NCBI GenBank assembly: GCA_026388735.1
Contig: JAPLJG010000109.1
Coordinates: 26,133-90,132 of the forward strand
DNA: 64,000 nucleotides
Source of the DNA: Deltaproteobacteria bacterium
GTDB taxonomy: Bacteria > Desulfobacterota > Desulfobulbia > Desulfobulbales > Desulfurivibrionaceae
Direction of reading: 5' to 3'
This document shows positions 54,703 through 63,753 of this stretch, in pieces; positions within the stretch are counted from its first letter, which is position 1; the number at the start of each line of letters is the position of its first letter. Below the pieces are notes generated by a model. That model was not told the DNA's origin and made no database searches. It saw only the letters and a list, made by a program, of their open reading frames with translations. The translations under genes and the position numbers were made by a program.

Positions 54703-56484
54703 TTATTGCTCCCCAGAGGCAGCAGACACCGGCCCGCTCCGCTCATTGATCCCCCGCCGGACTATCTCCTTATTGTAGGCAGCGATGGCCTCGCGACGCT
54801 TGAGCATCCCCACCACCCATCGGTTGTCCTCCGCCTCCACCACCGGAATCTCTTCCAGACCTTTGGCATCAAACAGGGCCATGGCAGTGTGGAGATTGTC
54901 TTCCGGGGTGAGCACCACAACCTTACGGGTGCAGATATTCCCCACCCGGGCGGAAAGCCGTAGCTCCTCGTCGTGCAGAATGCTTTTCACATCTTGTAGC
55001 GAGACAACCCCTGTCATCCTGCCGCTTTCATCCACCACTGGAAAATAAAAACTATCCCTGGCCATGCTGAAGATGGTCAGCAGCTGGTCCACGTTGGCCT
55101 GTTCACTGATAAAATCCACATCCTCGCTGATTACCCTGCCGACCTTGATGGATTTCATTACCGAAACTTCTCGGCCCTCGTGGATATCTATGCCGTCGCG
55201 GCTGAAATCCACGGTGTCGATGGAATCAGGATTTAAGCGAGCAGCCACCACTGTGCCGATGATACTGGAAAGCATGATCGGGATGATGATGAGATAGTTT
55301 CCGGTCATCTCAAAAAGCAGGAAGATGGCGGTGAGGGGCGCATGGGTGGCAGCGGCAAGAAAGGCGCCGATGCCCACTGCGGCATAAGCGCCGGGATTGG
55401 CAGTATGCTGGGGCAACAGGGTATGGGCCACGCTACCAAATGTGCCGCCGGTCACCGCGCCAATAAAAAGCGCCGGGGCAAACACCCCGCCCGCCCCGCC
55501 AGAGCCTAAGGTAAGGGCGGTTGCTGCGATCTTGAAGAAAATCAGGGCAGCCATTACCCAGAGTACGCCATGCCCGGCCAAAACCTCCTCCAAATAATGA
55601 TACCCGTCTCCCATGATCTGGGGAAAGCCCATGGCCAGGATGCCAAGGGCCAGGGCGCCCAACAAGGGCTTAAGCTGCGGATGCAGGCCGAGCATGGCAA
55701 AGCGGTCGCGGATCGTATAAAAGACATGAATGTGCAACACCGCCACCAGGCCCATAACCACGCCCATCAGCGAATAGAGCGGGATCTCGACCAAAGAGTT
55801 GACCATCTCATAGGCAGGAATTGGAAAAGCCGGAGAAGCGCCATAGTAGCCACGGGAGACCACGGTGGCCATGGCCGAGGAAATTACCAGGGCTGCAAAG
55901 GAGCCGATTTCGTAGGTACCCAGCAGGACGATCTCGGCGGCAAAAAAGACCCCGGCAATAGGGGCATTAAACATGGCCGCCACCCCGCCAGCACACCCAG
56001 CGGCGATAAAAATCTTCATCCTGCTCCCGGAAACCCTGAAGAACTGCCCGAACTGGGAGCCCACGGCCCCACCCACCTGGGCAATGGGTCCCTCGACCCC
56101 GGCAGAGCCGCCGGTGCCGATGGTCAGGGCACAGGAAACAATCTTGAGGAATATGGTGCGAAAGCGGATGATCCCGCCTTCCAGATTGACCTGACGCAGA
56201 AATTTCGGGAAGCCGTAGCCGTTGATCTCGCCGGGGAAAAGCAGGGAAAGGGGGATAAGCAGTACCATGCCGCAGATGGGAATCAGGGGAAGAAGCAGGA
56301 GATGCAGCCCCCCCTGTGCCAAGCCGAGCAGGGCTGAGCCACCGACAAAGACATAGTCGTGCACCATAGAGACAGTGGTGCGAAAGAGGATATTCGCCGC
56401 CCCAGCCATCAGGCCGATACAGGCGGCAATGGCGATCACCCTAAAACTCTCGCCCGGCAGGATTCTTCTGATCTTGGTTTTCAT
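54703..56484 (-). CDS. CLC-family chloride channel/antiporter with C-terminal CBS pair
   Basis: About 593 aa. Multi-pass CLC core with GTGGSAGVEGPIAQVGG (the gating Glu in the EGP motif) and GSGGAGGVFAPALFIGA (selectivity filter). Two CBS domains follow at about 440-570 (SEDVDFISEQANVDQLL; LHTAMALFDAKGLEEIPVV), likely binding adenine nucleotides. It exchanges or conducts chloride or related anions across the inner membrane. The ATG at 56484 with GGAGAAGAT upstream overlaps the dGTPase stop by four bases, so they form an operon. Confidence 0.9.
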   Translation of the reverse strand: MKTKIRRILPGESFRVIAIAACIGLMAGAANILFRTTVSMVHDYVFVGGSALLGLAQGGLHLLLLPLIPICGMVLLIPLSLLFPGEINGYGFPKFLRQVNLEGGIIRFRTIFLKIVSCALTIGTGGSAGVEGPIAQVGGAVGSQFGQFFRVSGSRMKIFIAAGCAGGVAAMFNAPIAGVFFAAEIVLLGTYEIGSFAALVISSAMATVVSRGYYGASPAFPIPAYEMVNSLVEIPLYSLMGVVMGLVAVLHIHVFYTIRDRFAMLGLHPQLKPLLGALALGILAMGFPQIMGDGYHYLEEVLAGHGVLWVMAALIFFKIAATALTLGSGGAGGVFAPALFIGAVTGGTFGSVAHTLLPQHTANPGAYAAVGIGAFLAAATHAPLTAIFLLFEMTGNYLIIIPIMLSSIIGTVVAARLNPDSIDTVDFSRDGIDIHEGREVSVMKSIKVGRVISEDVDFISEQANVDQLLTIFSMARDSFYFPVVDESGRMTGVVSLQDVKSILHDEELRLSARVGNICTRKVVVLTPEDNLHTAMALFDAKGLEEIPVVEAEDNRWVVGMLKRREAIAAYNKEIVRRGINERSGPVSAASGEQ

Positions 56485-57650
56485 ATCTTCTCCGGGGTTT
56501 CGCACCCTAAAACCCTTGCCTGGCGGAGAAAATAGGCATCGGTCATCCCGGCGATAAAATCCCGGGCCATCTCAGCTGGCTGCTGACCCGCGACATACTC
56601 CTGCCCCTGATCGTGTAAAAAATTAGCATACATTTCCGCCTGGCGTTCCTGCCTGGCAAACTGGTCAAGGCAGGAGGCGAACAACACTCGATAACAATCG
56701 GTGATCTTGGCAAGCCCCTTCTTGATGGCAGGGTTCAGATAGATCCGCTCATAATTAAAGGCCTTCAGCTCCTTAAGCCCCTCGGAAACCTCCTCGCTGA
56801 AGGCGATGGCCCCCTCTTCAAGACCACCTGCGATCAGATCGGTCACCAGGCGGTAGACAATACTGCCGTTGGTCCGGCCAAAAATCTCCTGGCAGCGAGC
56901 AGGGATCTCATCCCGACTGATAAGCTTAAGCTCGATGGCGTCCTCGATATCCCTGCCGATGTAGGCAATGGTGTCCGCAAAACGGACCACGCAGCCCTCC
57001 AAAGTCATGGGGACCAATTCCTGACGCCGGTCAAGACCCTTGGCCACCGCCTCACGGTCAAAATCGGCAAAAATCTTGCCAGGCTGGGGCGCAAGTCTGC
57101 GGTTGTGGATCTCCCCATCGTGGCACATGATGCCATCCAGGGTTTGCAGGGTCAGATTCCAGCCCCTTCCCTGGCGCTCGATGCCTTCCAGAAACCGAAC
57201 ACTTTGCAGGTTATGCTGAAACGAGGGCAGCCCATGCCCACGGCAGAGTGCGTCCAAAACCTTCTCCCCGTCATGGCCAAAGGGCGGATGCCCGATATCG
57301 TGGCCCAGGGCAATAGCCTCGATGAGATCCTCGTTCAGCCGCAGATAGCGGCCAATGGTCCGGGCGATCTTTGCCACCAGCTGCACATGCAAAACCCGGT
57401 GGGTGATGTGGTCATTCTCGACCATGTAAAACACCTGGGTTTTGTCGATGTAGCGCGTATAGGCCCGCGAATGCAAAACCCGATCACCGTCCACGGCAAA
57501 GGACTGGCGGTGATCCTCATCATCCCCCTCCTCTGGTTGCCGCCGAACTCCCTCCCGGCTCAGGCTGGCAAGCGGCGACAAACGCTCGGCCTCAAGGGCA
57601 TCCAGCTGGTCTTTCAAGGCAAGTAAACTGGGATTGGTCAGATGGCGCAT
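56481..57650 (-). CDS. dGTPase-like HD-domain dNTP triphosphohydrolase
   Basis: About 389 aa. RAYTRYIDKTQVF near the N-terminus, the HD signature AIALGHDIGHPPFGHDGEKVLD, FQHNLQSVRFLE and IAYIGRDIEDAIEL are characteristic of the dGTPase/Dgt family, which hydrolyses dGTP or other dNTPs to nucleoside and triphosphate. The start is uncertain: ATG at 57650 opens MRHLTNPSLLALKDQ; the longer reading to 57719 begins with TTG. It is the first gene of an operon with the CLC channel. Confidence 0.88.
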   Translation of the reverse strand: MRHLTNPSLLALKDQLDALEAERLSPLASLSREGVRRQPEEGDDEDHRQSFAVDGDRVLHSRAYTRYIDKTQVFYMVENDHITHRVLHVQLVAKIARTIGRYLRLNEDLIEAIALGHDIGHPPFGHDGEKVLDALCRGHGLPSFQHNLQSVRFLEGIERQGRGWNLTLQTLDGIMCHDGEIHNRRLAPQPGKIFADFDREAVAKGLDRRQELVPMTLEGCVVRFADTIAYIGRDIEDAIELKLISRDEIPARCQEIFGRTNGSIVYRLVTDLIAGGLEEGAIAFSEEVSEGLKELKAFNYERIYLNPAIKKGLAKITDCYRVLFASCLDQFARQERQAEMYANFLHDQGQEYVAGQQPAEMARDFIAGMTDAYFLRQARVLGCETPEKI

Positions 57651-57994
57651 GGCGATATGGTCCAATGGTGTGTGGGTAAAGAGATCATAAAGTATATCCC
57701 AGCAATCCCATCCGCACAATGCCTGTCGTATTTAGGAGCCGTTGCCGAATAACCATTGCAGTTCCAGTGACCATCGCCATTCACAGCAGCGTGAGTAACG
57801 CTTCTTCGCTACGGCTCCCTTATGCCATTTTTTTAGCCCTGCTATTCCTGCTATACTACGACGGCTTTTGCACGAATAGACCTGCCAGTTCCCAGCGTAT
57901 CATTTTCCCCGTGCGATTTTCAGATAATTAGGTAACAATACCTAGAGTAAAAACGGCTGATAGCTCTGCAATCTTCTTCCAATAAGGATGCCCG

Positions 57995-58966
57995 GTGCCT
58001 TTCTCCCGCCCGATAGCCATTATCACCCACCCCCACTGTCTTGCCCACGACACCGGCGGCGGCGAGCATCCGGAAACCCCGGACCGCCTCACCGCCTTAC
58101 TGGCAAGGCTGGAGACTCTGCCGATCAAGGACCGGCTCAGTTTTCTTGAGCCCCGCAAGGCGGAACGGTGTTGGCTGACAACCTTTCACGATGAGCATTA
58201 TCTTTTTCGCCTGGAAGAGTCCGCCCTTTCGGGCAAAACGTATCTGGACCACCGGGACAACCAGCTCTGCTTTGAATCTTACGAGGCAGCCCTGCTCTCG
58301 GCAGGCGCTGGACTCACCGGCATCGATCTATTGGAAGGCGAGGAAAATCTGGTGTTTTGCGCGGTGCGGCCGCCTGGCCATCACGCCGAAAGCAATCTGG
58401 CCCTGGGTTTTTGTTTTTTAAACAACTGCGTTCTGGCCGCCCGGTACTGGCAGCAACAATACGGCCGGAGGAGGATTCTGATCCTCGATTTCGACGCCCA
58501 CCACGGCAACGGCATCCAGAGCGCCTTTGAGGAAGACCCGGAGGTTTTTTACCTCAGCCTGCACGAACATCCCACTTTCAGCTTCCCCGGCAGCGGCTAT
58601 GCAGAAGAGATGGGCACCGGCCCAGGCCGAGGGGCAACCCTGAATATCCCCTTGCCCCCTAGGGCCGACGACCAGATGGTACTCAACGCCTTGGTTAAAA
58701 GAGTCGAACCAGCACTTGCCGCCTTTGCCCCGGAACGGATCATCGTCGCCGCAGGCTTTGACGGACACCGCGACGACGACATGTCCGGCCTTGCGTACTC
58801 CACGGAACTCTACGGCAAGTTTGGCGAATACCTGGCTGTCTGGGCGGAACAATTCTGCCAGGGCAAGCTGTTGTCCATTCTCGAAGGCGGCTATCACCTG
58901 GAAAGCCTGGCCGCTGGCGCGGCTGCCTATCTCACGGCCTTAAGCAACTACAGTACAGAGGAATAA
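57995..58966 (+). CDS. Histone-deacetylase-family protein (AcuC-like)
   Basis: A 323-aa zinc-dependent deacylase with the conserved GEHPETPDRL, the active site PPGHHAESNLALGFCFLNN, metal ligands in LDFDAHHGNG, and GFDGHRDD. Bacterial AcuC-type members deacetylate proteins such as acetyl-CoA synthetase. Start is GTG at 57995, with AAGGA six bases upstream; a nearby ATG at 57988 is out of frame. The CBS gene follows after two bases, so this opens the 58-63.6 kb acetyl-CoA operon. Confidence 0.9.
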   Translation: MPFSRPIAIITHPHCLAHDTGGGEHPETPDRLTALLARLETLPIKDRLSFLEPRKAERCWLTTFHDEHYLFRLEESALSGKTYLDHRDNQLCFESYEAALLSAGAGLTGIDLLEGEENLVFCAVRPPGHHAESNLALGFCFLNNCVLAARYWQQQYGRRRILILDFDAHHGNGIQSAFEEDPEVFYLSLHEHPTFSFPGSGYAEEMGTGPGRGATLNIPLPPRADDQMVLNALVKRVEPALAAFAPERIIVAAGFDGHRDDDMSGLAYSTELYGKFGEYLAVWAEQFCQGKLLSILEGGYHLESLAAGAAAYLTALSNYSTEE

Positions 58967-58968
58967 TT

Positions 58969-59634
58969 ATGTTCATTACCCAGCACATGACCAGAAACCC
59001 AGTGACCATTTCTCCGGAAGCCACCCTTCCCGAAGTGCAAAAAATTCTTCAAAACGGCAAATTCCGCCATCTGCCTGTGGTGGATAAGGCAAACCACCTG
59101 GTCGGCATTGTCACCGATCGGGATCTGCGCTCGGCCTCCCCTTCCTCAGTGCTCTCCGAAGAGCGGATCAAGGCCTGCCATGCGGATTTCGACCAAACCC
59201 CGGTCAGCGCCATCATGAGCCGCGCCTTTTTCACCTTAACCCCAATGTCCACCCTGGACGACGCCCTGATCCTCCTCGACCGGGAAAAAATCGGGGCACT
59301 GCCTGTGGTGGACGAAGAGCAGCGGGTCATCGGCATGTTTTCCATGCGCGACCTCATGGCCGCTTACCGCCGGCTTTTCGGCCTTGGCGAAAGGGGGAGC
59401 GCCATGATCGTGGTGGAGCATGACGGCAAACGCAAACCGCTTTCCCGCATCGCCAAGGTGCTCGAAGAACACAACATCCGCTTCACCCGCCTCCTCCGCA
59501 CCGAGGCGGAGGAGGGCGCAGCGGAACGCATCTATCTGCGGGTCAACACCTACAATATCAGCGCTGTGCACCAGGCCCTTGATGAGGCGGGATTTTCCGT
59601 GGTCCTGCCGGAAATTCCCGACTTTGGTGTGTAG
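58969..59634 (+). CDS. CBS-pair plus ACT-like regulatory protein (AcuB-like)
   Basis: 221 aa: two CBS motifs (about 1-60 and 72-135: PEATLPEVQKILQNGKFRHLPVVD; MSTLDDALILLDREKIGALPVVDE) and a C-terminal ACT-like domain (SAMIVVEHDGKRKPLSRIAKVLEEHNI). AcuB-type proteins sense adenylates and go with acuC. GAGGAATAATT precedes the ATG. It probably modulates the deacetylase or synthetase encoded beside it in response to energy charge; that is inferred. Confidence 0.87.
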   Translation: MFITQHMTRNPVTISPEATLPEVQKILQNGKFRHLPVVDKANHLVGIVTDRDLRSASPSSVLSEERIKACHADFDQTPVSAIMSRAFFTLTPMSTLDDALILLDREKIGALPVVDEEQRVIGMFSMRDLMAAYRRLFGLGERGSAMIVVEHDGKRKPLSRIAKVLEEHNIRFTRLLRTEAEEGAAERIYLRVNTYNISAVHQALDEAGFSVVLPEIPDFGV

Positions 59635-59665
59635 CCGACCCTCACTCCCTTCACAGGAAAACACC

Positions 59666-61771
59666 ATGCTCACACCGCTTTTCTATCCGAAATCCATCGC
59701 CGTGCTCGGCGCTTCCCGTACTCCGGGTAAGGTCGGCCACGATATTGTCGCCAACCTGCTGGCCAGCGGCTATGCCGGACGGATCATCCCGGTGAATCCA
59801 GCGGCCCCGGAGGTTCTGGGGTTGCCCTGTCTGGCTGAGATCAAAAAGACGAAAGAAAAAATCGATCTCTGCATCATCGCGCTTCCCAGCGGTCTGGTTC
59901 TGGAGGCGGTGCGGGATTGTCTGGAGGCCCAGGCCAGGGCCATCACCGTGATCAGCTCCGGCTTCAAGGAAACGGGGAAGGAAGGCGCAGAAATCGAACA
60001 CCGGATCGCCGAGCTCTGCCAAAGCCACAAGGTACCTCTGCTTGGCCCCAACTGCCTGGGGCTCATCAACACCGAGCACCGGATGAACGCCTCCTTTGCC
60101 AGCCACATGCCGCAACCGGGCTGCATCTCGGTGATCTCCCAGTCCGGGGCCATCTGCACCGCCCTGTTGGACCTGGCCGCCGCCCGCCACACCGGCATCG
60201 CCAAAATGATAAGCATGGGCAACAAGGCCGACCTCAACGAGGGCGACCTGTTGGTTGCCCTGGCCGCCGACCCGCAGACCAAGGTGATTGTCGCCTATCT
60301 GGAAGACATTGCCTGCGGGGACGAGTTTGTTAAGGCCGCCACCGAGGCCTCGAGCAAAAAACCGGTGATCATCCTCAAAGCCGGCACCACCGTGGCCGGG
60401 CAAAAGGCAGCCTCCTCCCACACCGGAGTGCTGGCCGGGGCAGAGATCGCCTACGGCGCGGCCTTCATGCGCTCTGGCGTCATCCGGGCCGACAACTTCG
60501 AGGCCCTGGCCGATTATGCCGCCCTCTTTGCCATGCAGCCCCTGCCCAAGGGCAAGCGGGTGCTGATCATCACCAATGCCGGCGGCCCCGGCACCATGGC
60601 CGCCGATGCCGTGGAAAAATCCGGCATGACCGTGGCCACCCTCGCCCGCAACACCGCCTCGGCCCTGCGCCAAAAACTGCCCAAAGCAGCCAGCATCGGC
60701 AATCCCATCGACGTGCTGGGCGACGCCGAACCGGACCGCTATGTGGCCGTTCTGGAAGCAGCCCAGGAAGACGAGGCCGTGGACGCGGTGGTCATCATCC
60801 TCACCCCCCAGGCCATGACCAAACCAGCGGAAACCGCCCGGGCCATTGCCGCCTGCCATAAGGGCGACAAACCCGTGGTGGTCGCCTTCATGGGCGGGGC
60901 CGATGTCATGCCTGGTCGAGATGAGCTGGTGGCAGCGGGATTGCCCGACTATCCTTCGCCGGAACGAGCCGTGGCCGCGCTCAAGGCCCTGGTGGAATAC
61001 GCGGCCTGGCGCAAGCGCCCGCCCCGGATGGTGGCCCGCTTTCCGGTAAACCGGCGCAGGGTGGAACGCATCATCACCCGGCGCTTGCGAACCAACCGCT
61101 TGCAGATCGGCGAGGTCAAGGCAAAGAGCATCTTGCAGGCCTACGGCTTTCAAATTCCCCAGGGCTATCTGGCCACCAATGTCGGCGAGGCCGTCGAGAT
61201 CGCCGAGCGCATCGGCTATCCCGTGGCCATGAAGATCGTCTCCCCGGACATCATCCACAAGTCAGATCTGGGCGGGGTCCGCCTCAACGTGACCAGCGGC
61301 GAGGCCGTGGAGGACGCCTACGATCTCATGATGCTCCGCATTGCCCAGCGGGCGCCGGAGGCCTGGATTGAAGGAATCTACGTGGAAAAAATGCTCAGCC
61401 GGGGCTTAGAGGTAATCATCGGAATGAGCCGCGACCCGCAATTCGGACCCATGCTGATGTTCGGCCTGGGCGGCATCTTTGTCGAGGTCATGAAAGACGT
61501 CACCTTCTACCTGGCACCCATCACCAACGATGAGGCCGTCCAAATGCTGATGAGCACCCGCTCCTACGAAATCCTCAAGGGAAAACGCGGCCACAAGGGC
61601 GTCGATCTGGCAGGCATTGCCAACGGCTTGCAGCGGATCAGCCAATTGACCACCGATTTCCCGCAGATTGCCGAGCTGGACATCAATCCCTTCATTGTTG
61701 GGGAGACAGGCACCGAGCCGGTGGTGGCGGACGCGAGAATGACCTTGCAGATCACGGGGGTGGCGCGATGA
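59666..61771 (+). CDS. ADP-forming acyl/acetyl-CoA synthetase (fused alpha-beta type)
   Basis: A 701-aa single-chain nucleoside-diphosphate-forming acyl-CoA synthetase: CoA-binding domain (VLGASRTPGKVGHDIV) at 10-130, succinyl-CoA-synthetase-like domains with the phospho-His in SSHTGVLAGAE (His252), and a C-terminal ATP-grasp domain from about 470 (LQAYGFQIPQGYLATNVGEAVEIAE, KSDLGGVRLNV). It converts acyl-CoA, ADP and Pi to acid, CoA and ATP, or the reverse. The ATG at 59666 with CAGGAAAACACC is the only supported start. It overlaps the next gene by four bases. Confidence 0.9.
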   Translation: MLTPLFYPKSIAVLGASRTPGKVGHDIVANLLASGYAGRIIPVNPAAPEVLGLPCLAEIKKTKEKIDLCIIALPSGLVLEAVRDCLEAQARAITVISSGFKETGKEGAEIEHRIAELCQSHKVPLLGPNCLGLINTEHRMNASFASHMPQPGCISVISQSGAICTALLDLAAARHTGIAKMISMGNKADLNEGDLLVALAADPQTKVIVAYLEDIACGDEFVKAATEASSKKPVIILKAGTTVAGQKAASSHTGVLAGAEIAYGAAFMRSGVIRADNFEALADYAALFAMQPLPKGKRVLIITNAGGPGTMAADAVEKSGMTVATLARNTASALRQKLPKAASIGNPIDVLGDAEPDRYVAVLEAAQEDEAVDAVVIILTPQAMTKPAETARAIAACHKGDKPVVVAFMGGADVMPGRDELVAAGLPDYPSPERAVAALKALVEYAAWRKRPPRMVARFPVNRRRVERIITRRLRTNRLQIGEVKAKSILQAYGFQIPQGYLATNVGEAVEIAERIGYPVAMKIVSPDIIHKSDLGGVRLNVTSGEAVEDAYDLMMLRIAQRAPEAWIEGIYVEKMLSRGLEVIIGMSRDPQFGPMLMFGLGGIFVEVMKDVTFYLAPITNDEAVQMLMSTRSYEILKGKRGHKGVDLAGIANGLQRISQLTTDFPQIAELDINPFIVGETGTEPVVADARMTLQITGVAR

Positions 61772-63639
61772 GCAGCCCAGCAACCTACGATCCCGACTGG
61801 CAGGAAAAATACAGCGACATGATCGCCACGCCGTATCAGGCCGCAGCCAAAATCAAACCGGGTCAGCGGGTCTTCATCGGCACGGCTTGCGCCGAGCCGG
61901 TGCTGCTGGTCAAGGCCCTTACCGAGCGGGCCCACGAATTGGCCGACGTGGAGATCATCCAGCTGCTCACCAAGGGCGACGCCCCCTACGCCAGCCGCAG
62001 CCTGGCCGACTGCTTCTCGGTGAACAGCTTTTTCATCGGCGCCAACATCCGGGAGCATATCCAACAGGGACTGGGGAACTACACCCCCACCCTGCTCTCC
62101 GACATCCCCATGCTCTTCAACTCCGGCCAGCTTCCCATCGATGTGGCCCTCATCCAGGTGACTCCACCGGACGAGCGCGGCAAGGTGAGCTTGGGCGTCT
62201 CGGTAGACATCGTGAAAAGTGCGGCGGAGAACGCCTCGCTGGTGATCGCCCAAGTGAATCCGTTGATGCCCAAAACCCTGGGCGACAGCTTTCTTGACAT
62301 CTACGATCTCGATATCCTGGTGCCGGCGGCAAGCCCGATCATCGAACGGGAATCCACGCCGGTGTCGGCGGATACCCGCCGCATCGGGGAGCACATCGCC
62401 GCCCTGATCGAAGACGGGTCAACAATAGAATTCGGCATCGGCCGCATCCCCCACGCTCTGGTGGAATTTCTCCACCACAAAAAAGACCTGGGCATCCATA
62501 CGGAGATGCTCACCGACTCCATCATCGACCTGGTGGAATCGGGCGCCGTTAACGGCCAGCGGAAAACCACGGACAAGGGGCGAATCACGGCCAGCTTCTG
62601 CATGGGCACCCAGCGGCTCTACGACTACATCGACAACAATCCAAAATTCTGCTTCCGACCCACGGAATACGTCAATGACACCCACATCATCGGCAGGCAG
62701 CACAAGATGGTGGCCATCAACATGGCGCTGGAAATCGACCTCACCGGCCAGGTCTGCGCCGACTCCATTGGCTCGCTCTTTTATTCCGGCATCGGCGGCC
62801 AGGTGGATTTCAACCGGGGTGCGGCCCGCTCCATCGGCGGCAAACCCATCATCGCCATGGAATCAACGGCCAAAGACAAAACCATCTCCCGCATCGTTAC
62901 CCGCCTGACTCCAGGAGCCGGAGTGGTCACCACGCGAGGCGAGGTGCATTACGTAGCCACGGAGTTCGGCATCGCCTACCTGCACGGCAAAAGTGTGCAG
63001 GAACGGGCCTTGGCCCTGATCAGCATCGCCCATCCCAAGTTCCGGGAGCAGCTGTTCAAAGAAGCCATCGAGGCCAAGTATCTTCGCCAGGATCTCGCCG
63101 ATGTGGAAGGCCGCTTCATGATCGCCTCCAAGGAAATGAACACCACCATGCTCCTCGAAGACGGCACTCAGATCAATTTCCGGCCCGTGCATCTCACCGA
63201 TGAACCCCGGATGCGGGATATCCTCTATGCCCTTTCCCAGGAGACCCTGTACTACCGCTTCATGACCCACAGCCAACGCTTCGGCCATAAGCAGATCCAG
63301 AATTTCGTCTACATCGACCACCGCAAGGATGCGGCCATTGTCGGCACCTTGCCGGAGGTGCACGGCGAGGAGATCATCGCCATTGGCCGCTACTACCTAG
63401 ACGAAAAAACCAACCGGGCCGAAGTGGCCTTTATTGTCCGCGACGAATGGCAGAACAAACGGATCGGCTCCTTTCTTTTCAAACACCTGGTCACCATCGC
63501 CAAGAAAAACGGCATCGCCGGTTTTTCCGCCGAAGTGCTGCGAGAGAACAAACGCATGCAGGCGATCTTCCTCCATTGCGGCTTTACCGTGAAGAGCAGC
63601 CTGGAGGAAGACGTTTACAGCTTCCAGATTGATTTCTAA
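61768..63639 (+). CDS. Acetyl-CoA hydrolase/CoA-transferase fused to a C-terminal GNAT acetyltransferase domain
   Basis: 623 aa. Residues 1 to about 440 are a class I CoA-transferase/acetyl-CoA hydrolase fold (PGQRVFIGTACAEP, GSTIEFGIGRIPHAL, FYSGIGGQVDFNRGA, VVTTRGEVHYVATEFGIAYL). About 460-623 is a GNAT domain (YRFMTHSQRF, AEVAFIVRDEWQNKRIGSFLFKHL, NKRMQAIFLHCGF). Such fusions combine acyl-CoA handling with an N-acetyltransferase that uses acetyl-CoA. ATGA overlap with the synthetase gene. The target of the GNAT part is unknown; protein lysines such as those of the synthetase are possible. Confidence 0.9.
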   Translation: MSSPATYDPDWQEKYSDMIATPYQAAAKIKPGQRVFIGTACAEPVLLVKALTERAHELADVEIIQLLTKGDAPYASRSLADCFSVNSFFIGANIREHIQQGLGNYTPTLLSDIPMLFNSGQLPIDVALIQVTPPDERGKVSLGVSVDIVKSAAENASLVIAQVNPLMPKTLGDSFLDIYDLDILVPAASPIIERESTPVSADTRRIGEHIAALIEDGSTIEFGIGRIPHALVEFLHHKKDLGIHTEMLTDSIIDLVESGAVNGQRKTTDKGRITASFCMGTQRLYDYIDNNPKFCFRPTEYVNDTHIIGRQHKMVAINMALEIDLTGQVCADSIGSLFYSGIGGQVDFNRGAARSIGGKPIIAMESTAKDKTISRIVTRLTPGAGVVTTRGEVHYVATEFGIAYLHGKSVQERALALISIAHPKFREQLFKEAIEAKYLRQDLADVEGRFMIASKEMNTTMLLEDGTQINFRPVHLTDEPRMRDILYALSQETLYYRFMTHSQRFGHKQIQNFVYIDHRKDAAIVGTLPEVHGEEIIAIGRYYLDEKTNRAEVAFIVRDEWQNKRIGSFLFKHLVTIAKKNGIAGFSAEVLRENKRMQAIFLHCGFTVKSSLEEDVYSFQIDF

Positions 63640-63753
63640 CAGGACAATCTGCAAATTTTAAGTTTGCAAAACACAGCCCCACCCATCTATCATGAAGAAA
63701 AGCATAGAACACTCAGGGCATAGACATTTCCTCCTGCGAGGCCTTTGACTGAT

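Noticed and set aside
57719-57931. 70-codon plus-strand frame between the dGTPase and AcuC-like genes
   Set aside because: No ribosome-binding site, atypical sequence and no support for coding; treated as non-coding.
59651-61258. Long minus-strand frame (535 codons) across the acyl-CoA synthetase gene
   Set aside because: Antisense shadow of a GC-rich gene: very high Gly/His/Asp, no motif, while the plus strand is a textbook synthetase.
63648-63678. TGCAAA-TTTTAAG-TTTGCA hairpin after the CoA-transferase gene as a terminator
   Set aside because: Only six A/T-rich base pairs and no following T-tract.
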